Shown here: positions 1 through 7,793 of the stretch, piece after piece | How the letters are laid out: every line of letters starts with the position of its first letter | How positions within the stretch are numbered: the first letter of the stretch is position 1 | Source: Streptomyces sp. IMTB 2501 | Lineage (GTDB): Bacteria; Actinomycetota; Actinomycetes; Streptomycetales; Streptomycetaceae | Assembly (NCBI RefSeq): GCF_001953885.1 | Contig: NZ_MQUS01000048.1 | Location: 1 to 49,939, forward strand | Direction: 5' to 3' | Length of the DNA: 49,939 bases | The notes under the pieces: generated by a model | What the model was told of the DNA's origin: nothing | Databases searched by the model: none | Seen by the model: only the letters and a program-made list of their open reading frames with translations | Made by a program: the position numbers and the translations under genes

Positions 1-45
1 GTCGACGACCTCTTCGGTCAACGAGGGACGCTGAGCGATCAGCAT
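1..45 (-). CDS. rpoA: RNA polymerase alpha subunit, N-terminal fragment
   Basis: Only the first 15 codons are in the window (MLIAQRPSLTEEVVD), running off the left edge. This is the typical Streptomyces RpoA start. A GAAGGA-type ribosome site lies about 12 nt upstream. RpoA dimerises to nucleate core RNA polymerase assembly. Its place downstream of rpsK is the usual end of the spc/alpha gene string. The identification rests on the N-terminal match plus synteny. Confidence 0.9.
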   Translation of the reverse strand, partial: MLIAQRPSLTEEVVD

Positions 46-135
46 GTGTGGATCAGATCCTTCATTCGTGGACGCCCGCTATTTGACGTCCGACGGAAAC
101 CGCACCTGTGAAAAGTGCGGGTACTGCAAGGGTAC

Positions 136-190
136 GGGCGGTACGGCTCGGTTCACCTCCGCTTACGCGGAGAACAGAGCCGTACCGCCC
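136..190 (-). promoter_or_regulatory. Two-tier hairpin between rpsK and rpoA
   Basis: The arms at 136-149 and 177-190 are perfectly complementary over 14 bp (GGGCGGTACGGCTC against its reverse complement). The loop holds a second perfect hairpin, CTCCGC-TTAC-GCGGAG, at 157-172. It lies between the rpsK stop and the rpoA start with no U-tract. It could be an attenuator, an RNA processing site or a terminator, with rpoA expressed from a promoter downstream of it. The structure is seen directly; the role is inferred. Confidence 0.6.
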
Positions 191-212
191 GCAACCGGCG
201 ACCGGGGAAGCG

Positions 213-617
213 TCAGACGCGGCGACGCTTCGGCGGACGGCAGCCGTTGTGCGGGGTCGGGGTGACGTCCTGGATGGAGCCGACCTCGAGGCCCGTGGCC
301 TGCAGGGAGCGGATCGCGGTCTCACGACCGGAGCCCGGGCCCTTGACGAACACGTCGACCTTGCGCATGCCGTGCTCCTGGGCGCGGCGGGCGGCCGACT
401 CGGCGGCCATCTGCGCGGCGAACGGCGTGGACTTCCGGGAGCCCTTGAAGCCGACGTGGCCGGCGGAGGCCCAGGAGATCACGTTGCCGGACGGGTCCGT
501 GATCGAGACGATCGTGTTGTTGAACGTGCTCTTGATGTGCGCGTGGCCGTGAGCGACGTTCTTCTTTTCCTTGCGGCGCACCTTCTTGGCAGCGCCCTGA
601 CGACCCTTGGGGGGCAT
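213..617 (-). CDS. rpsK: 30S ribosomal protein S11
   Basis: The 134-residue product is standard length for uS11, which lines the mRNA path on the 30S platform. It has the basic N-terminal tail (MPPKGRQGAAKKVRRKEKKN) and the family segments HIKSTFNNTIVSITD and VKGPGSGRETAIRSLQ. The C-terminal GLEVGSIQDVTPTPHNGCRPPKRRRV is the conserved uS11 end. It follows rpsM by 66 nt and precedes rpoA, the usual order. The ATG at 617 begins the canonical MPPK N-terminus. Confidence 0.98.
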   Translation of the reverse strand: MPPKGRQGAAKKVRRKEKKNVAHGHAHIKSTFNNTIVSITDPSGNVISWASAGHVGFKGSRKSTPFAAQMAAESAARRAQEHGMRKVDVFVKGPGSGRETAIRSLQATGLEVGSIQDVTPTPHNGCRPPKRRRV

Positions 618-683
618 CTATAACTCCTACGGGAGGTGGTCGGTCCTACAGCGAAGACCGCTGGACGGCGAGTCCGCTGCGGA

Positions 684-1064
684 CTACTTCTTGCCCGGCT
701 TCTTCTTACCGGCGATGGCGCGACGCGGGCCCTTGCGGGTGCGAGCGTTGGTGCTGGTGCGCTGACCGCGGACGGGCAGACCGCGACGGTGACGGAGACC
801 CTGGTAGCAGCCGATCTCGACCTTGCGGCGGATGTCGGCCTGGATCTCGCGACGGAGGTCACCCTCGGTCTTGATGTTGTTGTCGACGTACTCGCGGATC
901 GCGACCAGCTGCTCTTCGGTCAGGTCACGAACACGGGTGTTCGGGTCGATGCCGGTCTCGGCCAGCGTCTGCTGGGAGAGCGTCCGGCCGATGCCGAACA
1001 CGTAGGTGAGGGCGACCTCCACGCGCTTTTCGCGCGGGATGTCAACACCGGAAACGCGTGCCAT
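684..1064 (-). CDS. rpsM: 30S ribosomal protein S13
   Basis: This 126-residue uS13 sits in the 30S head and contacts P-site tRNA and 50S bridges. It begins MARVSGVDIPREKRVEVALTY, with the helix-two-turn-helix region GIGRTLSQQTL. It carries HRRGLPVRGQRTSTNARTRK near residues 90-110 and a Lys-rich C-terminal tail that reaches the tRNA. The 191-nt gap separating it from rpmJ holds a small 6-bp hairpin (1141-1160) and no obvious gene. Confidence 0.98.
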   Translation of the reverse strand: MARVSGVDIPREKRVEVALTYVFGIGRTLSQQTLAETGIDPNTRVRDLTEEQLVAIREYVDNNIKTEGDLRREIQADIRRKVEIGCYQGLRHRRGLPVRGQRTSTNARTRKGPRRAIAGKKKPGKK

Positions 1065-1255
1065 TCAATGGCTCCTGGTGATCTTTCGGAGGTCTTCCGC
1101 AGAACCGGATCCCGGCCGCCGTACCAGGTACGAACCGGGTCCCCGGCCTCCGAACCGGGGGTGTCGAGCTGGATGGCTCGGATTCTGCGTATGAACAAAT
1201 TCAGCTCGCGTCGCGCGAATCTCTGCGATAGAGGTGCAGAGGGTGTGGTCGTGCG

Positions 1256-1369
1256 TCAGCCCTGGCGCTGCTTGTGGCGCGGGTTCTCGCAAATGACCAT
1301 GACCCGGCCGTGACGGCGGATCACCCTGCACTTGTCGCAGATCTTCTTGACGCTCGGCTTGACCTTCAT
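1256..1369 (-). CDS. rpmJ: 50S ribosomal protein L36 (zinc-binding form)
   Basis: The 37-residue bL36 starts MKVKPSVKKICDKC and ends CENPRHKQRQG. It keeps the zinc ligands Cys-X2-Cys ... Cys-X4-His, so it is the C+ form rather than a zinc-independent paralogue. It binds 23S rRNA near the GTPase-associated region. It lies between infA and rpsM, its usual place. The ATG at 1369 and the TGA at 1256-1258 bound a standard-length protein. Confidence 0.96.
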   Translation of the reverse strand: MKVKPSVKKICDKCRVIRRHGRVMVICENPRHKQRQG

Positions 1370-1428
1370 GGGATTGAGGTTCTCCGGGTCAGTGCCACCA
1401 CCCCGCCGGAACGGGATGCGGGCAAGAT

Positions 1429-1650
1429 CTACTTGTACCGGTAGACGATCCGGCCACGCGTCAGGTCGTACGGAGACAACTCCACCACGACCCGGTCGTC
1501 AGGGAGGATACGGATGTAGTGCATACGCATCTTGCCGCTGATGTGTGCCAGGACCTGGTGGCCGTTCTGGAGCTCGACCTTGAACATGGCGTTCGGCAGA
1601 GACTCGACGACAGTGCCCTCGATCTCGATGGCACCTTGCTTCTTGGCCAC
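1429..1650 (-). CDS. infA: Translation initiation factor IF-1
   Basis: This 73-residue S1/OB-fold protein starts MAKKQGAIEIEGTVVESLPN and ends DLTRGRIVYRYK, the canonical bacterial IF-1 sequence. It binds the 30S A site and works with IF-2 and IF-3 during initiation. The start is GTG at 1650. A separate promoter is possible in the 140-nt gap upstream (1731-1760), which fits the need to balance IF-1 with ribosomes. The downstream neighbour is rpmJ. Confidence 0.98.
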   Translation of the reverse strand: MAKKQGAIEIEGTVVESLPNAMFKVELQNGHQVLAHISGKMRMHYIRILPDDRVVVELSPYDLTRGRIVYRYK

Positions 1651-1730
1651 GCTTCGCCCTTCGAATCGACTACCTTGATCGACTCTCCCGCGAGCATGCG
1701 GACATGCGGATGCACGAGAGCCGACGAGTC

Positions 1731-1760
1731 AGTCTACGTCGGCGTACCCGGAAAGGCGAA
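1731..1760 (-). promoter_or_regulatory. Candidate promoter for infA
   Basis: On the minus strand a -10-like TAGACT (1731-1736) lies 18 bp from a weak -35-like TTCGCC (1755-1760), in the map-infA gap. Predicted transcription would start near 1724, about 75 nt before the infA GTG. The -10 is good and the -35 poor, so this is tentative. Confidence 0.35.
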
Positions 1761-1790
1761 TCGAGAGAGTCTGCCCCACTGGCGAGATCA

Positions 1791-2627
1791 CTAAGCGAGC
1801 GGATCGGGAGCGGCGGTGATGCCGTACTCGGCCAGCTTGGCCTTGCCGCCGTCGGGCGCGGTCAGTACCAGCGGGCCCTCGGTGGTCAGGGCGACCGAGT
1901 GCTCCCAGTGGGAGGACCAGGTGCCGTCGGTGGTGATGACCGTCCAGTCGTCGGAGAGGACCTCGGTCTTCGCGGTGCCGAGGGAGACCATCGGCTCGAT
2001 CGCGAGGCAGAAGCCGGGCACCAGCTTGGGGCCCTTGCCGCGGCGGCGGTCGACGTAGTTCAGCAGATGCGGGTCCATGTGCATCTCGGTGCCGATGCCG
2101 TGGCCGCCGTAGTCCTCGATGATCCCGTACTTGCCGCCGCCCGGCTTCGGCTGGCGGCGGATGTACGTCTCGACGGCGCGGGAGATGTCGACCAGACGGT
2201 TGCCCTGCTTCATGGCCGCGATACCGGCCCACATCGACTCTTCCGTCACCCGGGACAGCTCGATCAGCTCCGGAGCGTGACCGGAGCCCACGAACGCCGT
2301 GTAGGCGGCGTCGCCGTGCCAGCCGTCGATGATCGCGCCGCAGTCGATGGAGATGACGTCGCCGTCCTTGAGGACGACGTCGTCGGAGGGGATGCCATGG
2401 ACGACCACGTCGTTGACCGACGTGCAGATCGTCGCGGGGAAGCCGCCGTAGCCCAGGAAGTTCGACCTCGCGCCGTTCTCGGCGAGGACCTTGCGGGCGA
2501 CCTCGTCCAGGTCCTTGGTGGAGGCGCCGGGCACCGCCGCCTCCCGGGTGGCCGCGTGGATGGCGGCTACGACCAGGCCCGCCGCACGCATCTTGGCGAT
2601 CTGCTCGGGGGTCTTGATCTGCACCAT
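1791..2627 (-). CDS. map: Methionine aminopeptidase, type I
   Basis: This 278-residue cytosolic dimetal peptidase removes the initiator Met from nascent proteins. Metal-ligand segments of the pita-bread fold are visible: SIDCGAIIDGWHGDAAYTAF (first Asp and neighbours), GGHGIGTEMH (His) and FCLAIEPMVSLG (Glu), with a final Glu in the C-terminal strand. No long SH3/zinc N-terminal extension is present, so it is the short type Ia form. It sits between adk and infA, as in many actinobacteria and bacilli. Confidence 0.97.
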   Translation of the reverse strand: MVQIKTPEQIAKMRAAGLVVAAIHAATREAAVPGASTKDLDEVARKVLAENGARSNFLGYGGFPATICTSVNDVVVHGIPSDDVVLKDGDVISIDCGAIIDGWHGDAAYTAFVGSGHAPELIELSRVTEESMWAGIAAMKQGNRLVDISRAVETYIRRQPKPGGGKYGIIEDYGGHGIGTEMHMDPHLLNYVDRRRGKGPKLVPGFCLAIEPMVSLGTAKTEVLSDDWTVITTDGTWSSHWEHSVALTTEGPLVLTAPDGGKAKLAEYGITAAPDPLA

Positions 2628-2682
2628 GGGGGCCTGCGCTCTCCGTCACTCACGTCGGCTGGTTTACCTGTACAACACTACG

Positions 2683-2711
2683 GCCGCGGCGCCCGGGGAG
2701 GGCACCGCGGC
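2683..2711 (-). promoter_or_regulatory. Hairpin in the adk-map gap
   Basis: GCCGCGGCGCCC (2683-2694) pairs with GGGCACCGCGGC (2700-2711) with one mismatch around a GGGGA loop. It follows the adk stop and precedes map by about 55 nt. It could be a weak terminator or mRNA-stability element. Only the fold potential is seen. Confidence 0.4.
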
Positions 2712-2726
2712 CGGAAGGGCCGGACT

Positions 2727-3389
2727 CTACTGCTCGGCCTTCTCGCGCTTGAGTGCCTCCAGCGCCCGCTGCGTGATCTCGTCCACGGGGCCCAGGGAGG
2801 AGATCGTCACGACCAGGCCCTGCGCCTTGTAGTAGTCGATGATCGGCTCGGTCTGCGTGTGGTAGACCTCCAGCCGCGTGCGGACGGTCTCCTCGCGGTC
2901 GTCGTCGCGCTGGTACAGCTCACCGCCGCAGACGTCGCACACGCCCTCTTTCTTCGCCGGGCTGTACGTCACATGGAAGACGTGCGACGAGTCGTTGCGG
3001 CAGATGCGCCGGCCGGCGATCCGCTTGACCACCTCGTCCTCCGGGACCTCCAGGTCCAGGACGGCGTCCAGCCTGATGGCCTCGGTCGTGAGCAGCTCGT
3101 CCAGCGCCTCGGCCTGCTCTACGTTCCGCGGGAAGCCGTCGAGCAGGAAGCCGTTCTCGGCGTCCGGCTGCTCCATGCGGTCCTTGGCCATCGCGATGGT
3201 GACCTCGTCCGGGACCAGGTTGCCGGCGTCCATGTAGGACTTCGCGAGCTTGCCCAGCTCGGTCTGCTGGCTGATGTTGGCCCGGAACAGGTCGCCCGTG
3301 GAGATGTGCGGGATGGCCAGCTCCTTGGCGAGCCGGACGGCTTGCGTTCCCTTACCGGCACCCGGCGGCCCGACGAGGACGATACGCAT
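2727..3389 (-). CDS. adk: Adenylate kinase
   Basis: The 220-residue enzyme interconverts ATP + AMP and 2 ADP. The P-loop GPPGAGKGTQ is at residues 7-16, the AMP-site segment ISTGDLFR at about 30, and LDGFPRN at about 85. The long LID (about 125-165) carries Cys, His and a Cys-X2-Cys pair (CRND..H..GVCDVCGGEL), suggesting a metal-stabilised LID. The start codon overlaps the secY stop (TGATG at 3387-3391), so translation is probably coupled to secY, the usual secY-adk arrangement. Confidence 0.98.
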   Translation of the reverse strand: MRIVLVGPPGAGKGTQAVRLAKELAIPHISTGDLFRANISQQTELGKLAKSYMDAGNLVPDEVTIAMAKDRMEQPDAENGFLLDGFPRNVEQAEALDELLTTEAIRLDAVLDLEVPEDEVVKRIAGRRICRNDSSHVFHVTYSPAKKEGVCDVCGGELYQRDDDREETVRTRLEVYHTQTEPIIDYYKAQGLVVTISSLGPVDEITQRALEALKREKAEQ

Positions 3390-4702
3390 CAGCGGAGGAA
3401 CCCTTCGTAATTGCGCTGCTGGAGCTGGCTCTCGATCTGCTTCACCGTCTCGAGACCGACACCCACGATGATCAGGATGCTGGTACCGCCGAACGGGAAG
3501 TTGTTCGTCGCCCCGAACCCGACCAACGCCATTGTTGGCACGAGAGCAATCAGACCCAGATACAGCGAACCCGGCCAGGTGATCCGGTTGAGCACATAGC
3601 TGAGGTACTCAGCGGTCGGTCGGCCAGCCCGGATGCCCGGGATGAAGCCACCATACTTCTTCATGTTGTCGGCGACTTCCTCGGGGTTGAAGGAGATCGC
3701 CACGTAGAAGAACGCGAAGAAAACGATGAGCAAGAAGTACAGAGTGATGTAAAGCGGGTGGTCGCCCTTGGTCAGGTTGTTCTGGATCCACTGCTTCCAG
3801 TTCGAATTACCGCCCGCGAACTGCGCCACCAGTGCCGGGATGTAGAGCAGCGACGAGGCGAAGATGACGGGAATCACACCCGCCTGGTTCACCTTGAGCG
3901 GGATGTACGTGGACGTACCACCGTAGGAACGACGGCCGATCATGCGCTTCGCGTACTGCACCGGGATACGGCGCTGGGCCTGCTCGACGAAGACCACGAG
4001 CGCGACCATGACCAGGCCGACCAGGATCACCGTGCCGAACTCGATCCAGCCGCCGGCCAGCGTGCCCTGCTTCTTGATCGCCCACAGAGCGGACGGGAAG
4101 GTCGCCGCGATCGAGATGAACATCAGGATCGACATGCCGTTGCCGATGCCGCGGTCGGTGATCAGCTCACCGAGCCACATGACGACACACGTACCGGCGG
4201 TCATGCAGACGACCATCGTGATCGTCGTGAAGATCGCCTGGTTCGGGACGATGCTCGACGCGACCGAGCACCCGTTGAAGAGCGCGCCGCTGCGGGCGGT
4301 GGCGACGAGGCCGGTGCCCTGGAGGATGGCGAGCGCCACGGTGAGGTAGCGGGTGTACTGCGTGATCTTCGCCGTGCCGGCCTGGCCCTCCTTCTTCAGG
4401 GCTTCCAGACGCGGGATGACCACGGTCAGCAGCTGAAGGATGATGCTGGCCGTGATGTACGGCATGATGCCGAGCGCGAAGACCGTGATCTGCAGCAGCG
4501 CGCCACCGCTGAACATGTTCACAAGGCCGAACAGGCCCTGGTTGGCCCCCGCCTCGCTCACACACTGCTGGACGGCCTTGTAGTTGACGCCGGGGATCGG
4601 GATGTGGGTACCGACGCGGTAGACCACGATGATGGCCAGCGTGAAGAGCAGCTTCTTGCGCAGGTCGGGCGTCCTGAACGCCCGGGCGAACGCGGTGAGC
4701 AC
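3389..4702 (-). CDS. secY: Protein translocase subunit SecY
   Basis: The 437-residue channel subunit of SecYEG should have ten membrane segments. It begins MLTAFARAFRTPDLRKKLLFTL, has the first-helix segment VYRVGTHIPIPGVNY, and the cytosolic loop SYGGTSTYIPLKVNQAGVIPVIFASSLLY, the most conserved SecY stretch. The C-terminal QIESQLQQRNYEGFL contacts SecA and the ribosome. The start is GTG at 4702. A 242-nt gap with a strong hairpin separates it from rplO. Its partner secE is also in this window. Confidence 0.98.
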   Translation of the reverse strand: MLTAFARAFRTPDLRKKLLFTLAIIVVYRVGTHIPIPGVNYKAVQQCVSEAGANQGLFGLVNMFSGGALLQITVFALGIMPYITASIILQLLTVVIPRLEALKKEGQAGTAKITQYTRYLTVALAILQGTGLVATARSGALFNGCSVASSIVPNQAIFTTITMVVCMTAGTCVVMWLGELITDRGIGNGMSILMFISIAATFPSALWAIKKQGTLAGGWIEFGTVILVGLVMVALVVFVEQAQRRIPVQYAKRMIGRRSYGGTSTYIPLKVNQAGVIPVIFASSLLYIPALVAQFAGGNSNWKQWIQNNLTKGDHPLYITLYFLLIVFFAFFYVAISFNPEEVADNMKKYGGFIPGIRAGRPTAEYLSYVLNRITWPGSLYLGLIALVPTMALVGFGATNNFPFGGTSILIIVGVGLETVKQIESQLQQRNYEGFLR

Positions 4703-4875
4703 GGTGCCTCCTGCGACCCCCGCGCAACTGCGTCAAGGGTGACGGTCTTGAGGTTCGACGAATGGACGAATGGATAACGGTCAACTGCCGCTCAGGGTGC
4801 CCCATGGGAAGCACCCGATGAAAGTAGGCAGTGCTGGCCACCTTACCGGCGAGAGCACCGCCCTAGGAACGACCA

Positions 4876-4909
4876 ACCGGGGATACCCCTTTTGTGGGGT
4901 ATCCCCGGT
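4876..4909 (-). terminator. Strong hairpin between rplO and secY
   Basis: The arms ACCGGGGATACCCC (4876-4889) and GGGGTATCCCCGGT (4896-4909) are perfectly complementary over 14 bp with loop TTTTGT. There is no U-run beyond it on the minus strand, as is common for Streptomyces terminators. It probably ends or attenuates spc-operon transcription before secY. The remaining 170 nt to secY would then have to contain a promoter; a TTGACC box is present there but no convincing -10. Confidence 0.7.
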
Positions 4910-4944
4910 CGGGATCGTTCACGTCATCGAGGGACCTGAGGGGC

Positions 4945-5400
4945 TCAGATCAGCTCGGTGACCGTACCGCCGGCGGCGGTGATCTTCTCCTTGGCGGAGC
5001 CGGAGACGGCGTCGACCGTCACCTGCAGCGCCACGGAGATCTCGCCCTGGCCGAGGACCTTGACGAGGCTGTTCTTGCGAACGGCACCCTTGGCCACCAG
5101 ACCCTCGACCGTGACCTCGCCACCCTCGGGGTAGAGCGCGGCCAGCTTGTCGAGGTTCACGACCTGGTACTCGGTCTTGAACGGGTTCTTGAAGCCCTTC
5201 AGCTTCGGGAGGCGCATGTGCAGCGGCATCTGGCCGCCCTCGAAGCGCTCCGGAACCTGGTAACGGGCCTTCGTACCCTTCGTACCACGACCGGCCGTCT
5301 TACCCTTCGACGCCTCACCACGACCGACACGGGTCTTGGCGGTCTTGGCGCCCGGGGCGGGACGGAGGTTGTGGATCTTCAGCGGGTTCTGCTCCGCCAT
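4945..5400 (-). CDS. rplO: 50S ribosomal protein L15
   Basis: This 151-residue uL15 starts MAEQNPLKIHNLRPAPGAKTA and has the basic glycine-rich tail GRGEASKGKTAGRGTKGTKAR that threads through 23S rRNA. The globular end contains VEGLVAKGAVRKNSLVKVLG. It directly follows rpmD (2-nt gap) and is the last r-protein gene before the secY hairpin. Confidence 0.98.
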   Translation of the reverse strand: MAEQNPLKIHNLRPAPGAKTAKTRVGRGEASKGKTAGRGTKGTKARYQVPERFEGGQMPLHMRLPKLKGFKNPFKTEYQVVNLDKLAALYPEGGEVTVEGLVAKGAVRKNSLVKVLGQGEISVALQVTVDAVSGSAKEKITAAGGTVTELI

Positions 5401-5402
5401 GA

Positions 5403-5585
5403 TCAGTCGACCTCCTCGACCGTCACGAGGTGGCGGACGGTGTGCACCATGCCGCGGAACTCGGGGCGGTCCTCCTTGACGACCACGTCGTTGACCTTCT
5501 TCAGGCCAAGCGAACGCAGGGTGTCACGGTGGTTCTGCTTGCTGCCGATGTAGGACTTGACCTGCGTAATCTTGAGCTGCGCCAT
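5403..5585 (-). CDS. rpmD: 50S ribosomal protein L30
   Basis: This 60-residue uL30 begins MAQLKITQVKSYIGSKQNHR and contains TLRSLGLKKVNDVVVKED, the standard bacterial short form. The frame is open upstream, but the ATG at 5585 gives the family length and sits 2 nt after the rpsE stop. It belongs to the spc operon and is probably translationally coupled to rpsE. Confidence 0.97.
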   Translation of the reverse strand: MAQLKITQVKSYIGSKQNHRDTLRSLGLKKVNDVVVKEDRPEFRGMVHTVRHLVTVEEVD

Positions 5586-5587
5586 GA

Positions 5588-6193
5588 TTACGCACCCGCC
5601 CCGGCACGCGCACGAAGCAGGGCCGCGGGCGCGACGTCCTCGAGCGGCAGACCACGGCGGGCCGCGATCTCCTCGGGACGCTGCAGACCCTTCAGGGCCT
5701 CCACGGTCGCGTGCACGATGTTGATGGCGTTGTCGGAGCCGAGCGACTTCGACAGCACGTCGTGGATACCGGCGCACTCGAGCACGGCACGCACCGGACC
5801 ACCGGCGATAACACCGGTACCCGGGGACGCGGGCTTGAGCAGCACGACGCCGGCAGCCTTCTCACCCTGGATCGGGTGCGGGATGGTGCCCTGGATCCGG
5901 GGGACCTTGAAGAAGTGCTTCTTGGCCTCCTCAACGCCCTTGGCGATGGCGGCCGGCACCTCCTTGGCCTTGCCGTAACCGACACCCACGGTGCCGTCAC
6001 CGTCGCCCACCACGACCAGCGCGGTGAAGCTGAAGCGACGACCACCCTTCACAACCTTGGCGACGCGGTTGATCGCGACAACGCGCTCAACGTACGCGGT
6101 CTTCTCGGCGGCAGCAGCGCCGCCGTCACGGCCCTTCCGGTCCCGCCGCTCGCCGCCACCGGCACCGCTGCCGCGGCGCTGGGGTCCAGCCAT
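5588..6193 (-). CDS. rpsE: 30S ribosomal protein S5
   Basis: The 201-residue uS5 is a 30S body protein that shapes decoding fidelity. The core motif GGRRFSFTALVVVGDG is near residue 50, followed by VGVGYGKAKEVPAAI, and GVIAGGPVRAVLECAGIHDVL is in the second domain. A Gly/Arg/Ala-rich N-terminus (MAGPQRRGSGAGGGERRDRK) and an Ala-rich C-terminus are actinobacterial extensions over the E. coli protein. It lies between rplR and rpmD. Confidence 0.98.
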   Translation of the reverse strand: MAGPQRRGSGAGGGERRDRKGRDGGAAAAEKTAYVERVVAINRVAKVVKGGRRFSFTALVVVGDGDGTVGVGYGKAKEVPAAIAKGVEEAKKHFFKVPRIQGTIPHPIQGEKAAGVVLLKPASPGTGVIAGGPVRAVLECAGIHDVLSKSLGSDNAINIVHATVEALKGLQRPEEIAARRGLPLEDVAPAALLRARAGAGA

Positions 6194-6229
6194 TGGATTA
6201 CCTCTCTCTTTCCGCTAGCTACAAGCGGC

Positions 6230-6613
6230 TCAGAACTTGAGCCCGGCTTCGCGGGCGGCGTCCGCCAGGGCGGCGATGCGCCCGGCGTACTGGTTGCCAC
6301 CACGGTCGAACACGACGGCCTCGACACCGGCGGCCTTGGCACGCTCGGCGACCAGGGCACCGACCTGCTTGGCCTGCGCGGACTTGTCGGCCTCGCCACC
6401 ACGGATCGACGCGTCCAGCGTGGACGCCGACGCCAGGGTGTGACCCTTCAGGTCGTCGATCACCTGCGCCACGATGTGGCGGTTGGAGCGGGTCACGACC
6501 AGACGGGGGCGCTCCGCCGTACCGGAGATCCGCTTGCGGATCCGGATGTGACGGCGCTTGATCGCGGCGCGCTTGTAGGCGTCGCCCTTGAGGATCTTCT
6601 GCCCGTATGCCAT
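6230..6613 (-). CDS. rplR: 50S ribosomal protein L18
   Basis: This 127-residue uL18 binds 5S rRNA. It starts MAYGQKILKGDAYKRAAIKRR, then RIRKRISGTAERPRLVVTRSN, and ends VVFDRGGNQYAGRIAALADAAREAGLKF, a typical family C-terminus. It starts 3 nt after the rplF stop, so the two are coupled. Confidence 0.98.
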   Translation of the reverse strand: MAYGQKILKGDAYKRAAIKRRHIRIRKRISGTAERPRLVVTRSNRHIVAQVIDDLKGHTLASASTLDASIRGGEADKSAQAKQVGALVAERAKAAGVEAVVFDRGGNQYAGRIAALADAAREAGLKF

Positions 6614-6616
6614 GGC

Positions 6617-7156
6617 TTACTTACCCGCCTTTCCGACCTTGCGGCGGATGACTTCGCCCTCGTACTTGACGCCCTTGGCCTTGTACGGGTCGGGCTTGCG
6701 CAGCTTGCGGATGTTGGCCGCAACCTCGCCGACCTTCTGCTTGTCGATGCCCTCGACCGAGAAACGGGTCGGGGTCTCCACCTTGAAGGTGATGCCCTCG
6801 GGGGCCTCGACCAGGATCGGGTGGCTGTAACCGAGAGCGAACTCCAGGTTCGAACCCTTGGCGGTCACTCGGTAACCGACACCGCTGATCTCGAGCTTCT
6901 TCACGTAACCCTGGGTCACGCCGGTGATCATGTTCGCCACCAGCGTGCGGGAGAGGCCGTGCAGGGCCTTGCTCTGACGCTCGTCGTTCGGGCGGGTCAC
7001 CTGGAGGGTGCCGTCCTCGCCCTTAGCGATGTCGATCGGCGCGACAACGGTGTGGGTCAGCGAGCCCTTGGGGCCCTTGACCGAAACCGTACGGCCGTCG
7101 ATGGTGACGTCCACGCCGGCGGGAACCGCGATGGGGAGCTTGCCGATGCGCGACAT
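6617..7156 (-). CDS. rplF: 50S ribosomal protein L6
   Basis: The 179-residue uL6 starts MSRIGKLPIAVPAGVDVTID and has two tandem alpha/beta repeats. The C-terminal repeat includes the rRNA-binding region DKQKVGEVAANIRKLRKPDP, followed by YKAKGVKYEGEVIRRKVGKAGK, close to the sarcin-ricin loop. It lies between rpsH and rplR. Confidence 0.98.
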   Translation of the reverse strand: MSRIGKLPIAVPAGVDVTIDGRTVSVKGPKGSLTHTVVAPIDIAKGEDGTLQVTRPNDERQSKALHGLSRTLVANMITGVTQGYVKKLEISGVGYRVTAKGSNLEFALGYSHPILVEAPEGITFKVETPTRFSVEGIDKQKVGEVAANIRKLRKPDPYKAKGVKYEGEVIRRKVGKAGK

Positions 7157-7180
7157 AGCTGTTTCCTCCGTTCCCTTCTG

Positions 7181-7579
7181 CTACCAGACGTAGGCGAGGA
7201 CTTCCCCACCCACGCCCTTCTTGCCGGCCTGCTTGTCGGTGAGGAGCCCGTGGGACGTGGAGATGATCGCCACGCCGAGGCCGCCGAGCACCTTCGGCAG
7301 GTTGGTGGACTTCGCGTAAACCCGGAGACCGGGCTTGGAGATCCGCTTGATGCCCGCGATGGAGCGCTCACGGTTGGGGCCGAACTTCAGCTCCAGGACG
7401 AGGTTCTTGCCGACCTCGGCGTCCTCGACCTTCCAGCCCGTGATGAAGCCCTCCTGCTGGAGGATCTCCGCGATGTGCGACTTGATCTTCGAGTGCGGCA
7501 TCGCCACGGAGTCGTGGTACGCCGAGTTCGCGTTCCGCAGACGCGTCAGCATGTCTGCGATCGGATCAGTCATGGTCAT
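7181..7579 (-). CDS. rpsH: 30S ribosomal protein S8
   Basis: uS8 is a primary 16S rRNA binder. I take the ATG at 7579 (MTMTDPIADMLTRLRNANSA), giving 132 residues. The reading frame extends further upstream but that part does not resemble S8. The conserved C-terminus GIAIISTSHGLLTD appears here as GVAIISTSHGLLTDKQAGKKGVGGEVLAYVW with the usual Ser-rich motif. A 214-nt gap upstream holds hairpins. In E. coli S8 represses its own operon; whether that applies here is unknown. Confidence 0.97.
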   Translation of the reverse strand: MTMTDPIADMLTRLRNANSAYHDSVAMPHSKIKSHIAEILQQEGFITGWKVEDAEVGKNLVLELKFGPNRERSIAGIKRISKPGLRVYAKSTNLPKVLGGLGVAIISTSHGLLTDKQAGKKGVGGEVLAYVW

Positions 7580-7696
7580 GAATTGGCCTTCGGCCTCTCT
7601 CGCCGGGGTTTCCTGGTGCGCCATCCCTCTCCCCGATCCGAGACGGGACGGGTGCGGCGCGGTGGACCTACGGCGTAGTAAGTCGTACGGGCGGCA

Positions 7697-7747
7697 GTCA
7701 GGCGCCCAACCCTCCAAGCCTAAGCCATGGAGAGGAGGGCGCCTGAC
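7697..7747 (-). promoter_or_regulatory. Hairpin in the rpsZ-rpsH gap
   Basis: GTCAGGCGCCC (7697-7707) is perfectly complementary to GGGCGCCTGAC (7737-7747), with a further CTCC/GGAG pairing inside the loop. It stands about 120 nt before rpsH. A second small hairpin (AATCCC...GGGATT, 7776-7795) overlaps the rpsZ stop. The roles could be S8-dependent control, a processing site or an attenuator. Only the fold is seen. Confidence 0.5.
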
Positions 7748-7793
7748 ACGCCCATTGCTTACCGAGAGCTTCAGGAATCCCTAATTACGGGGA

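Noticed and set aside
1704..3410. Long plus-strand frame opposite map and adk
   Set aside because: Both minus-strand genes are certain; the plus frame has no recognisable domain.
4703..4875. TTGACC box before secY as a full promoter
   Set aside because: No -10-like hexamer at 16-18 bp spacing, so I did not list it as a promoter.
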